Assembly (NCBI GenBank): GCA_916700875.1 | Contig: CAKAKS010000274.1 | Location: forward strand, 62,001-126,000 | Length of the DNA: 64,000 nucleotides | Source of the DNA: Sebastes aleutianus | Lineage: Eukaryota > Chordata > Actinopteri > Perciformes > Sebastidae | Direction: 5' to 3' | In this document: positions 14,201 through 25,063 of the stretch, one piece after another | Numbering within the stretch: the stretch's first letter is position 1 | Layout of the letters: each line of letters starts with the position of its first letter | Made by a program: the position numbers and the translations under genes | The notes under the pieces: generated by a model | What the model was told of the DNA's origin: nothing | Database searches by the model: none | What the model saw: only the letters and a program-made list of their open reading frames with translations

Positions 14201-17200
14201 AATGAGTGCTAACTGCTGTGGCTAAAAGGACCTCTTGTTCTGTGCCAGCGCCAGGTGGCCAGGGAGGCCTACAGGCCACTCAGCAGGCAAACATCATGTC
14301 GAACCAGCATGACTGAGTCTGCGACACCATCAATGTACTGAGGGGACGAGTTAAAACAAGTCACACATATGGAAAAATATGTATGATTACTCTGAACGGA
14401 CAGTGCCAAATTACACTATTATTGGATATTGGCAAGAAAGATACATGATACAGGGGTTATGTTTCAATATATTGCGATACTGTAGGCAAGGCGATATATT
14501 GCAATTTTTTAAATCTAATTTTAGAAAAACTGTCACATGCATAAAATCTGAGTTTAAAAGAAGTTGACTTTTTTTTATGCAATCAGAACAGTGGCATCTG
14601 CAATTGCATTTATCACAGTCCCTGTAACATCAAATATCATAGCACTACATTGAGAGGGCACAATTCATCTTTGCATGTAAACTATTAATCAAAGATCGAT
14701 ATGGTGTTTTTGAGAATCAATACAGTATCACAAAACGTAATATCGCTATACTCAATATTTTCTTATACCCCTAAATCTTAGTAGAAATAGATTAAAAAAT
14801 AAGTCCAAATAAATCTAAATATTGACTGCAGTTCAGTCAGGTGACTGAAAGTACAAGCTTTCAAGTTATCTATTTAGTTATATTTATACATGACCGCTAA
14901 ATATGATCTCATGTGTCATGTGAGTCAGGTTTGGGAAAATGCAGCCATGACAGAGGAAGGCAAAGTGTTGAGTCAGCACTAGTTGCTAGAGCCATGGCTT
15001 GGGAGATTTGTCACCTGCAATACCAACAGATTACCCTGAATAAAATGACAGCTTACCTAGTAGGAGCTGAAAGGCATAAAAGGCGATCCCGTAGACACTG
15101 TTGGGTTGGTTCAGTGCGCTGTCATTTCCAAAAATTGAGCCCAGGAGTCCAAATCCTCGACCCCACCTAGACCACACGGAAACATCAGCAGAGAAGGCGG
15201 TTACAATTTGACCTCAGGAGGACAGAAATGAACAAACTAAACAGCTCAACTCAAAACCAAATGAGTCAAACTAAATGAGTGGAGATGGGATAAAAAGAAA
15301 ATAGTATGCAGCAATCAGACCCAGGTCTTCCTAATTGGTTTGTTGTCTAGGAACTTGAAGTACCGACTGGGTGAGGTTCGCTTTTTAGCAAAATTGTGTT
15401 TTAGGTAGGTCTGTCACGATAATAAGGCGTTAACGCAAATTAATTTTAATGCCATTAATTTCTTTAACGTATAAATGCAAATTGCGATTACTGAGGTTGT
15501 AGCAGGCTCAGATTTTTTTCTAAATAACGCTGTAAACTTACGCTTAATTTTGGTAAGGAAAAACTGACATGGCCATTTTCAAAGGGGTCCCTTGACCTCT
15601 GACCTCAAGATATGTGAATGAAAATGGGTTCTATGGGTACCCACGAGTCTCCCCTTTACAGACATGCCCACTTTATGATAATCACATGCAGTTTGGGGCA
15701 AGTCATAGTCAAGTCAGCACACTGACACACTGACACACTGACAGCTGTTGTTGCCTGTTGGGCTGTAGTTTGTCATGTTGTGATTTGAGCATATTTTTCA
15801 TGCTAAATGCAGTACCTGTGAGGGTTTCTGGACAATATTTATCATTGTTATGTGTTGTTAATTGATTTCCAATAATAAATATATACATACATTTGCATAA
15901 AGCAGCATATTTGTCCACTCCCATGTTGATATGAGTATTAAATACTTGACAAATCTCCCTTTAAACTACATTTTGAACAGATAAAAATGTGATTAATTTG
16001 CAATTAATCGCGATTAAATAATTTAATCGACTGACAGCCCTAGTTTTAGGATAGGCAAAAATTATAATTTACAGAAAACGATTTTAGTGTTTAGGGATCT
16101 ACAGCTGCAACGAATGATTACTTTAATTATCAATTAATCTGCTGATCATTTTCTGGAATCATTGTTTTGTCTACAAAATGTCACAAAACAGTACAAAGAG
16201 TCCATGCCGGTTTCAAAATGTCATTTTGTCAAACCAACAGTCCAAAACAATAGTTGACGATTCCTTTTCTGTGGATCAACTAATCAATTAATTAAATAAA
16301 TATGGACTTTTTAGAAGCAGAAAACAAATGCTGCAAAACAAAAAGCATTTATTCACTGCAATGGACACATGACCACCATCAAGGCTGGAGTTGTCCCACC
16401 AAATTCTTTGGTGCGCGTGACAGATGAGAGCCTGTAAAAAGGCAACCCTTTTATTGAGTTTGTCTGATGTTAAGAACTCTATTAATACTGTCTCAAGAGG
16501 GTGACATTTAATTTGCCTGTGGCGCAACCACTGGTGCTGATGAAATATACTCTCATTCCCACCTGTTGTTCACCACTAAACCTACGCAACACACTAGGTC
16601 TTGTTCCAGTTTGTGCTCTAGTAAAACGGAAGCTTTTGCCCTGCTGTGAAACTGTTAAAGTGGGGGTAGGCAGAATGTTTTTCGCTGTAAAATGAAAAAG
16701 TTTGCTCCGGCTGGTGGGCGGTGCTTGGTATTTTCTCAACTGATCTCAACATGGCTGCCAGGTCACAAACTTTCTCATTTTACAGCTAAACAGTACACTA
16801 CAAGATTTTCCTGAAAACTTTTGAGGAGAGAAATAGGCATTACAGTAACAGAATATTGATTCATATTTGATCAGCGCTGCCTAGTTTGACCGTTTGATCG
16901 GAGTTCGCGAGTGATTGACAGCTGCTCAGAGACGGCAAGGCTCCAGAGGCCTGTACTACGAAGCAGGATTTAGCGTTATCGAGGTAACTTCAGGGCTATC
17001 CCTTTAGGGTTTTCCTTCCTACGAAGGTGGATCACTTCTTACCAGGGTAGATCGCCATGGTAACTGATGCTGAACACCTAACCTGCTCCGGAGCAGGTTA
17101 TGTTCCAGATAAGAGATCAGCTCGTATAAAAGCACCGCCTACTGACCAATCAAAGCTCAGTTTACGGATCGTATGGTAATATTACACACATATGAAGAAG

Positions 17201-20200
17201 TTTAAGTCATAATCCAGGCTAAAAACAACACAGTTTAAACTGACAAATGCAGGAAGGACAGCTGGCTGTATGCTGTGGTTGCATACCGCTTTGAATTATA
17301 TTTTCATACTTATTTTTTAACTTCCTCTTGAGTCCGTTTCACACCACCTGAGAGGGGGGGACGCAGTTGAAAGAAGGTTCAGATAGTCATACAAGCCGCA
17401 ATGTTATTACTGGGCATGAGTAGGTGTAATCCAGTCATCCGTTGTACATTAAAAAGCTATTTATATCTAGACGAGTATATCTTACTTTTGAGTGTTCCGT
17501 TAAATTAATAAGTCTGTTAATTTACGCATTCACACATAGGGAGTTTTTTCTTTTGCCAGCTGTTTCTTCCTGCATTTAGCAGCTTCAACTGTGTTACTTT
17601 TAGCCTGGATTATGTGTTTAATTTCTTCGTATTTGTCTAATATAGTTTACTCTTTGTAAAATGTTCTGCTCTGCAAATTTTATGGACTTGTCCATGTCTG
17701 TGATTGGTCAGATGCTGCAAACACCTCCCTGTTCATGTGAACGCGCTCATAACCAGACTGAGAAACCCTGGGTTGATTTACCGAGTTGATAACCACCTTT
17801 GTAGGACCGCTTAGTGTGATCTCGGTTGTTAGGGTTAGTGAAGCCAGATAACGAGAAGATACCCTGGGTATGTTGAACTCGCTTCGTAGTACAGGCCTCA
17901 GCTCGACTCTGATTCGTTGTTTTCCTCCGGTCTGTGAAATCTTGCACATGCCATTAGGAGCACCGGAGGACACAGAGGAATGTGATTTTTTTCATATTAC
18001 CTGTCTTAGATACTATCGTTTCATAAAAATAACTTTTTAAATCATATTTGCTCCAATTCTACCCACTGCTGCTTTAAGTTTGTCACAATATTTTTATGTG
18101 CCGATGGATTTTTCTTTCCAAGAAAACCACGACATCCAGCACACCAAAAGATAAGATAGGAGTGCAGTCATATGCTTAGGCTATTTAAAAGCAGCACGAG
18201 TTTCACTCAGTGGGAACTTATTCAACATGTTCAGTAAACAGGTTTTTCACACACTTTTTTTTACGTAGTCAGAAACAGTCTTTCTAGTTCCTGAGTTCCA
18301 GCATAGAAGAACTGTAGATAATTTGAAAATGTCTGAATATACACTGATCTATATCCATACATATTTTTTATGTACAACTATACAGGTATATCACTATTCA
18401 TGTTTTAGTGAACATTAGAATGAATTCAGCATGAAGTTTTCCATGTCTTATTTGAGGCTAAAATACAGTAGGAGCATGGAGATAAGAGGCTGGTTCAATA
18501 ACTCAGACATTTGTGGTATTTCTTGTCATTTACCACAACCGCATGCCCAATTATGCCACAGAGTTTGTATTTATGTAACTGGGTAAAACGAATTGAGATA
18601 AAATCTCTTGACCAAAAACCGTGACCTTGACCTGACCAAAAAGGCAGCAAAGTTCTCAAGAGTCGACTTCTAAACACGATGCTATAAAATATTTGGGAAG
18701 AATGCTAGTAAGAGTTGGGGATGATACGATTTAAAAGCTTCTGTACGAGTATGTTACCATTTTTAAGTCTTTTTTTTAATAAATAGCATGCAATCTCATT
18801 CCATTTGCCACTTGAAATTATTCTCCAAGTGTATAATAAATGATGTGATGTTTTCCCACATTGCAGGCAGTCATGCTTTTGGTTATTTTCACTACAGTAG
18901 ACCTTCTGGCTAGTTTGTCAAGACGTTATGTCAAACAGATGCATGCACAAAACAAATACAATAAGCTGCATCACCAAATATAGGGTATTCACTTTGTAGA
19001 CATTGATGGCATTAGAGATTAGACTGAAACAGACACTGCTAGGGATGTCACGAGAACCGATACTTTGGTACCAACTCGGTACCAAAATTCTAAAAAGGTC
19101 ACGGTACTCGTTATGTTTACCGAACGATGCCTATATAGTGGTCATTTGGTACCGGAGCGTAGGTACTGGAGATGCGATTCTTCTGGATCTAATGGGGGCA
19201 GTAACAAATGTTCTCATCTGCCGTGAAATGAAGGAAGAAGAAGAACGCCGTAACAGCACCGAAAAAAACAACAACACGAGACGTAATAATAATAATAACT
19301 TGGATTTATATAGCGCCTTTCAAGAAACCCAAGGATGCTTAACATAGACATAAATGGACACAACAAACGGAACATAAGAGACGTGAAAGATGGCAGCTGC
19401 TGCAGCGCTACCTCCGCCTCAACTCGTTGAGAAAACAAATATCAAGAGTTGGGTATGGAAGTACTTTGCATTCGAGGCGGATATATAAGGAGTAATAATA
19501 GATTAGCAAAAACCAGTATGCGGTGCAGTAACGGTGCCGTTGTACTTTTCTTTCCAAAGGAGGAAATACTTCCAATTTAGCAAAGCACCTCAAAGACAGA
19601 CATCCAGACAATATTGTTTGTTTTAAATACTTGAAGGCTACATGCCACTGTTCTGTTTTGCAATGTTAATAGACGTTTCTTTTTATTTATTACTTAAAGG
19701 CCACTGTTTTTTGTAATGTTCAAATGTTTTAATAAAGGAGTGCGTGTTGAATTACATGGGATTTATTGTTTTTTTTTACCGTGGTATCGAATTGGTATCG
19801 AGAATCGTGTAAATTCACTGGTATTGGTATCGACTACTAGATTTCTGGTACCGTGACATCCCTAGACACTGCTAAGATTCTCTATTGAGAGGGAAGAAAT
19901 GATGTCTTTCATTCAGTCATTTACTGCACTAATTGTAATCACATAGCTGATGGTTTAACAGCTTATCTTAGGTGACAAAGGCAAGACTGTCTCTAATACT
20001 CAGACAGTGAGTATACTCCCCTCACTTTACAAGTCCTAGACAAGTTACATTCCTGTGAATGCTTTGTATTTGCTCAAGGCCCGCAAAGACTCTGAATCTA
20101 TCAGTCAGTAGGTGGGGTTCCTTTGAGTCATAGTTGCCCACTCTCAAACTGGTATGGGAACTTAATAGAGTTGTTTTAATAAAAGAACTGTGATCTAAAG

Positions 20201-23200
20201 ACTGTAAAAGTGGTGTTATGTTTAAATGACTGCTTTCAATGGACACATAACTAGAGTGAAACTCCAGCAGCAGCTTTTATCTGTGTAGCTGTGGCACATT
20301 TATCTATCTGGTATTGATGGTTAGCAACAGTGAAACTTTAATGTTGTAACTAGTCCCCTCCACTGACCTCTGGTGCAGCTCTCTGCTCTGTCTCTTCAGG
20401 TAGCTATGGGTGTTTGGTTTAACCCCTTGGACTGGATGAGAGCTGCCCGGTGACATTAGCATGGTAATGACAGCAGCTTGACAGCTAACGTGAGCTAGAA
20501 ACTCAGAAACTTTACCCCAATTTATCTAAATGAAGTCAGCTAACCACCAAAAAGCACAGTTTTGAGTAGGCGGAATGAATGAACTCATTCAGCAAACAAC
20601 ACACATGCAACAATAACGGTAGTCTGAGGAAGCTAACATCAACTTTGTGTGGTAAAGTTGGGTGTTACAGATGTGTAACCTCATTCATACAGAGCAGTTA
20701 ACGGTAGCTAACCAATCAGCAACGGTTGGTTTTTAATTTAAACCAACTTAACGGTTGGTTTTTAAACCAAATTTAAACCAACTTAACGGTTGGTTTTTAA
20801 ATTTAAACCAACTTAACGGTTGGTTTAATTAACGGCTGACCGTTGGTAGCTAACTGGCTAACAGAAGTATACAAATGGGTTAGCTAACGGTTAGCAGAGT
20901 TAGCTTCATTGAGCTAGATAGGGTTAGGCAGCTAATGACAGCAGCTTGACAGCTAACGTTAGCTAGCTAGCAGGTTAGAAAGTTACCCCCAATGTATAAG
21001 TCAGCTAACCACCAAAAAAGCACAGTTTTAGTGTGCGGAATGAATGAACTAATTCAGCAAACAACACACATGCAACAATAACGTTAGTCTGAGCAAGCTA
21101 ACATCAACTTTTGGTGCTACAGTTGGGTGTTACAGATGTGTAACCTCATTCATACACAGAGCAGTACGAGCAGTTAACGTTGCTAAGCAACTTAACGGTT
21201 GGTTTACTTTACCAACGGTCAGCCGTTCATAAATAAAACCAGCTTAACGGTTGGTTTAATGTACCAACGGCTGACTGCTGGTAGCTAACTGGCTAAAAGA
21301 AGTATACAGATGGGTTAGCTAACGGTTAGCAGAGTTAGCTTCATTGAGCTAGGTAGGGTTAGGCTGCTGATGACAGCAGCTTGACAGCTAACGTGAGCTA
21401 GCTAGCTTAGAAAGTTACCCCCAATTTCATCAAAATGAAGTCAGCTAACCACCAAAAAGCACCGTTCTAGTGGCGGAATGAATGAACTAATTCAGCAACA
21501 ACACACAACGTTAGTCTGAGCAAGCTAACATCAACTTTCTATGCTAAAGTTGGGTGTTACAGATGTGTAACCTCATTCATACACATTCATACACAGAGCA
21601 GTTCACGTTAGCTACAGCAACTTAACGGTTGGTTTAAATTACCAACGGCTGATCGTTGGTAGTTTAAACCAACCGTTAAGTTGCCGTTAGCTAACCTAAC
21701 GGCAACTTAACGGTTGGTTTAAATCTACCAACGATCAGCCGTTGATAGCTAACTGGCTAACAGAAGTGTACGTTAGCTAACGGTTAGCAGAGTTAGCTTC
21801 ATTGTAGCTGATGGTGTGCTTGGTGAATGGTGAGCTAAAAGTTAACTTATTCCAGACATGTTATTTAATGAACAGCTCAAAAGCACGCCGGTGGTTATAG
21901 TTTACACTTAGCCTTTGCTAGCTTGAGAGTGACAGTTCGAACCGCCCAGACAGCACTAGCAGAGAGCAGCAGCCTCACTAACAGAGAGCAGCAGCCTCAC
22001 TAACAGAGAGCAGCAGCAGCCTCACTAACAGAGAGCAGCAGCCTCACTAACAGAGAGCAGCAGCAGCCTCACTAGCAGAGAGCAGCAGCCTCACTAACAG
22101 AGAGCAGCAGCAGCCTCACTAACAGAGAGCAGCAGCAGCCTCACTAGCAGAGAGCAGCAGCCTCACTAACAGAGAGCAGCAGCAGCCTCACTAACAGAGA
22201 GCAGCAGCCTCACTAGCAGAGAGCAGCAGCCTCTCTAGCAGAGAGCAGCAGCCTCACTAGCAGAGAGCAGCATCAGCCTCACTAGCAGAGAGCAGCAGCC
22301 TCACTAGCAGAGAGCAGCATCAGCCTCACTAACAGAGAGCAGCAGCCTCACTAGCAGAGAGCAGCATCAGCCTCACTAACAGAGAGCATCAGCCTCACTA
22401 GCAGAGAGCAGCATCAGCCTCACTAACAGAGAGCAGCATCAGCCTCACTAGCAGAGAGCAGCAGCCTCACTGGCAGAGAGCAGCAGCCTCACTAGCAGAG
22501 AGCAGCAGCCTCACTAGCAGAGAGCAGCAGCAGCCTCACTAACAGAGAGCAGCAGCAGCCTCACTAACAAAGAGCAGCAGCCTCACTAGCAGAGAGCAGC
22601 CTCTCTAGCAGAGAGCAGCAGCTTCACTAGCAGAGAGCAGCAGCCTCACTAGCAGAGAGCAGCAGCCTCACTAGCAGAGAGCAGCAGCCTCTCTAGCAGA
22701 GAGCAGCAGCTTCACTAGCAGAGAGCAGCAGCCTCTCTGGCAGAGCAGCAGCCTCATTGAGCCTCACTAGCAGAGAGCAGCATCCTCACTAACAGAGAGC
22801 AGCAGCCTCACTAGCAGAGAGCAGCAGCCTCATTGAGCCTCACTAGCAGAGAGCAGCAGCCTCACTAGCAGAGAGCAGCAGCCTCACTAGCAGAGCAGCC
22901 TCACTACCAGAGAGCAGCAGCCTCATTGAGCCTCACTAGCAGAGCAGCCTCAATAGCAGAGAACAGCAGCCTCACTAGCAGAGAGCAGCAGCCTCATTGA
23001 GCCTCACTAGCAGAGAGCAGCAGCCTCACTGAGCCTCACTAGCAGAGAACAGCAGCCTCACTAGCAGAGAGCAGCAGCCTCACTAGCAGAGCAGCAGCCT
23101 CACTAGCAGAGAGCAGCAGCCTCACTAGCAGAGAACAGCAGCCTCACTAGCAGAGAGCAGCAGCCTCATTGAGCCTCACTAGCAGAGAGCAGCAGCCTCA

Positions 23201-24748
23201 CTAGCAGAGAGCAGCAGCCTCATTGAGCCTCACTAGCAGAGAGCAGCAGCCTCACTAACAGAGAGCAGCTTCACTAGCAGAACAGCCTCACTAGCAGAGA
23301 GCAGCTTCACTAGCAGAGCAGCCTCACTAGCAGAGCAGCCTCACTAGCAGAGCAGCAGCCTCACTAGCAGAGAGCAGCAGCCTCACTAGCAGAGCAGCAG
23401 CCTCACTAGCAGAGAGCATCAGCCTCACTAGCAGAGCAGCAGCCTCACTAGCAGAGCAGCCTCACTAGCAGAACAGCCTCACTAGCAGAGAGCAGCAGCC
23501 TCACTAGCAGAGAGCAGCAGCCTCACTAGCAGAGAGCAGCAGCCTCTCTAGCAGAGAGCAGCAGCCTCACTAGCAGAACAGCCTCACTAGCAGAGAGCAG
23601 CAGCCTCACTAGCAGAGAGCAGCAGCCTCACTAGCAGAGAGCAGCAGCCTCTCTAGCAGAGAGCAGCAGCCTCACTAGCAGAACAGCCTCACTAGCAGAG
23701 CAGCAGCCTCACTAGCAGAGGGCAGCAGCCTCACTAGCAGAGAGCAGCAGCCTCACTAGCAGAGCAGCCGCCTCACTAGCAGAGAGCAGCAGCCTCACTA
23801 GCAGAGAGCAGCAGCCTCACTAGCAGAGCAGCCTCACTAGCAGAGAGCAGCAGCCTCACTAGCAGAGAACAGCAGCCTCACTAGCAGAGAACAGCAGCCT
23901 CACTAGCAGAACAGCCTCACTAGCAGAGAGCAGCAGCCTCATTGAGCCTCACTAGCAGAGAGCAGCAGCCTCACTAGCAGAGAGCAGCAGCCTCACTAGC
24001 AGAGAGCAGCAGCCTCACTAGCAGAGAGCAGCAGCCTCACTAGCAGAACAGCCTCACTAGCAGAGAGCAGCAGCCTCACTAGCAGAGAGCAGCAGCCTCA
24101 CTAGCAGAGAGCAGCAGCCTCACTAGCAGAGAACAGCAGCCTCACTAGCAGAGCAGCCTCACTAGCAGAGAGCAGCAGCCTCACTAGCAGAGCAGCCTCA
24201 CTAGCAGAGCAGCAGCCTCACTAACAGAGAGCAGCAGCCTCACTAGCAGAGAGCAGCAGCCTCACTAGCAGAGAGCAGCAGCCTCACTAACAGAGAGCAG
24301 CAGCCTCACTAGCAGAACAGCCTCACTAGCAGAGAGCAGCAGCCTCACTAGCAGAGAGCAGCAGCCTCACTAGCAGAGAGCAGCAGCCTCACTAGCAGAG
24401 AGCAGCAGCCTCACTAGCAGAGAGCAGCAGCCTCACTAGCAGAGAGCAGCAGCCTCACTAGCAGAGAGCAGCAGCCTCACTAGCAGAGAGCAGCAGCCTC
24501 ACTAGCAGAGAGCAGCAGCCTCATTGAGCGGCTCTTTGACTGAATTCAAATCACCTCGAGCTGAAGACCTTCGAACAGCTGATGGAGCTGCTGACGTCGC
24601 ACAGAGCCGTGTAGCCGGGATCCCGAGCCGTTTCCCGCTCCACGTGAAAGGCGTAGAGAGACAGCAGCACGCCCAGCAGGCAGACGAGAAGCCGGGCTAT
24701 TCTCTCCCACCGAGGGGTGGACACTCTCAGGACGGGCGCCGCCATCAC
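11294..24748 (-). CDS. vkorc1l1: vitamin K epoxide reductase complex subunit 1-like 1, complete
   Basis: ER membrane thiol-quinone oxidoreductase that reduces vitamin K epoxide and quinones. Three exons on the minus strand: 24555-24748, 15057-15166, 11294-11520. Phases join exactly (194 nt; 110 nt; 227 nt with TAA) to give 176 aa, the usual length. The start ATGGCGGCG region encodes MAAPVLRVSTPRWER; a second ATG lies one codon upstream, so the start is ambiguous by one residue. Loop cysteines appear as ALCDVSSSISC (near 43 and 51), and the redox CxxC as DLCIICITTY near residues 132-135. Four hydrophobic spans fit the fold. Exon 2 encodes WGRGFGLLGSIFGND. Introns are 9.4 kb and 3.5 kb, both swollen by repeats. 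It differs from vkorc1 by the N-terminal and KRLVYLNEAWK tail sequence, typical of the L1 paralogue. Confidence 0.96.
11863..12212. mobile_element. MITE-like foldback element, ~350 bp
   Basis: Ends CTAGTTCACACTACACAACTT and CAAGTTGTGTAGTGTGAACA are near-perfect inverted repeats. It lies in vkorc1l1 intron 2. No ORF. Confidence 0.75.
12495..13179. mobile_element. hAT-like non-autonomous element with CAGTGG ends
   Basis: Begins CAGTGGGGAGTTACTCAAGTA and ends GAAGTACTTCTTCCACCACTG. The inverted termini and internal ACTTTTACTCAAGT words match a widespread teleost repeat. A relative lies at 31.04-31.69 kb. Intron 2 of vkorc1l1. Confidence 0.65.
13180..15056. other. vkorc1l1 intron 2 remainder
   Basis: AT-rich intron with ancient repeat remnants. 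Examples are the GGGTTGGATGATATAAACAA motif near 13303 and the GCGATATATTGCAAT words near 14490, which resemble ends of hAT-type repeats. No exon or RNA gene seen. Confidence 0.4.
15414..16042 (-). mobile_element. non-autonomous DNA transposon, dispersed family A, copy 2
   Basis: Reverse-orientation copy of the element at 90-797, in vkorc1l1 intron 1 just upstream of exon 2. Ends are TAGGTCTGTCACGATAA and CGACTGACAGCCCTA. It shares the AAGGGGTCCCTTGACCTCTG core with the other two copies. Confidence 0.75.
16095..16290. mobile_element. hAT-type repeat fragment (GCTGCAACGAATGATTA end)
   Basis: Starts CAGCTGCAACGAATGATTAC and continues through TCAATTAATCTGCTGATCA to AACTAATCAATTAATTA. This is a common teleost hAT remnant, of which only one terminus is clear. 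A second copy of the type begins at about 63.82 kb. Confidence 0.5.
16653..18079. mobile_element. MITE (TTAAAG...CTTTAA) split by a Harbinger-type element
   Basis: Outer ends are GTTAAAGTGGGGGTAGGCAG (16653) and CTACCCACTGCTGCTTTAAG (ending 18079). Between them lies a second element (16946-17898) with its own inverted ends, so the outer unit was interrupted by a later insertion. Relatives of the outer terminus occur at 25.53 and 27.18 kb. Confidence 0.6.
16946..17898. mobile_element. Harbinger/PIF-like non-autonomous transposon
   Basis: Inverted termini AGGCCTGTACTACGAAGC and GCTTCGTAGTACAGGCCT are perfect over 18 bp. The sequence type GGCCTGTACTACGAAGC is, from memory, that of teleost Harbinger derivatives. 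About 0.95 kb; no transposase recognised. Confidence 0.7.
19040..19864 (+). mobile_element. hAT transposon relic with 8-bp target duplication
   Basis: Ends TAGGGATGTCACGAGAACC and GGTACCGTGACATCCCTA are inverted repeats. The element is flanked on both sides by GACACTGC (19032-19039 and 19865-19872), a perfect 8-bp target-site duplication diagnostic of hAT elements. It carries a decayed BED zinc finger (19390-19616) and a nested repeat starting with AATAATAATAATAACTTGG near 19285. It lies in vkorc1l1 intron 1. Confidence 0.85.
19390..19616 (+). pseudogene. BED zinc-finger fragment of hAT transposase, frameshifted
   Basis: The plus strand starts MAAAAALPPPQLVEKTN, then SWVWKYFAFEAD, a BED-finger start. 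After a stop, the reading shifts frame to RCSNGAVVLFFPK and again to LAKHLKDRHPDN, which supplies the second half of the finger (Cys, then His-x-x-x-x-His). At least two frameshifts and an in-frame stop make it non-functional. No catalytic domain remains: the element jumps directly to its 3' end. Confidence 0.7.
20469..21810. repeat. three-copy tandem block of ~430-470 bp
   Basis: Units begin at GACAGCAGCTTGACAGCTAA at 20469, 20937 and 21372. Each contains the same run of landmarks: AGCTAACCACCAAAAAGCAC, GGAATGAATGAACT, GTTGGGTGTTACAGATGTG, a variable field of CTTAACGGTTGGTTT subrepeats, and GCTAACGGTTAGCAGAGTT. The subrepeat field is longest in the first copy. Non-coding; vkorc1l1 intron 1. 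Confidence 0.9.
21953..24529. repeat. 22-bp minisatellite, ~2.6 kb, about 115 units
   Basis: Tandem array of AGCAGAGAGCAGCAGCCTCACT with variants: CTAACAG for CTAGCAG, GCATCAGCC, a shortened unit lacking GAGAGC, CTCTCTAGC, and a CATTGAGCCTCACT insertion. Variants are not randomly placed. CTAACAG and GCATCAGCC types cluster at 21.95-22.6 kb, CATTGAG types at 22.75-23.25 kb, and a long almost pure run of consensus units ends the array next to vkorc1l1 exon 1. The array end is about 25 bp from the exon 1 donor (exon end 24555). Confidence 0.97.
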
Positions 24749-24832
24749 TCTCTGGCCTTAGCTGGAGACACGCATACATACGCAGAGCGGAGCGCTGCCG
24801 GAGACACAGACAGAGACTGCGACGTGGAGAGA

Positions 24833-24870
24833 TGACGTCAGGACGTGATTCACCGTGAGGGGCGGGGCCG
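24833..24870 (-). promoter_or_regulatory. vkorc1l1: vkorc1l1 promoter: CRE palindrome and GC box
   Basis: About 85-120 bp upstream of the start codon there is a full TGACGTCA cAMP-response palindrome (24833-24840) followed by GGGGCGGGGCC, an Sp1-type box (from about 24859). The surrounding 24.6-24.88 kb is CpG-rich and has no TATA box, as expected for a housekeeping promoter. The transcription start was not determined. Confidence 0.6.
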
Positions 24871-25063
24871 CTGGGAGGAGGAGCTAAACACAGAGCATCA
24901 TATAAACACTGGTTTATATACCACTATGAGGACACTTTAGTCATATCATATGCAAGCAAATAAGGTCATATATAGGTTTATAACAATGCACAATGTTAAA
25001 TTATTTATCTCATATAACCCATGCAAAAATCTGATATATGGCCATATAGGAACATATATATTA

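Noticed and set aside
21953..24529. CRISPR-like array or coding repeat protein
   Set aside because: Repeats are contiguous with no unique spacers, stops occur in frame, and the genome is vertebrate. It is a minisatellite.
24524..24835. Plus-strand ORF across the vkorc1l1 first exon
   Set aside because: It is the antisense shadow of a confirmed exon and begins inside the minisatellite.
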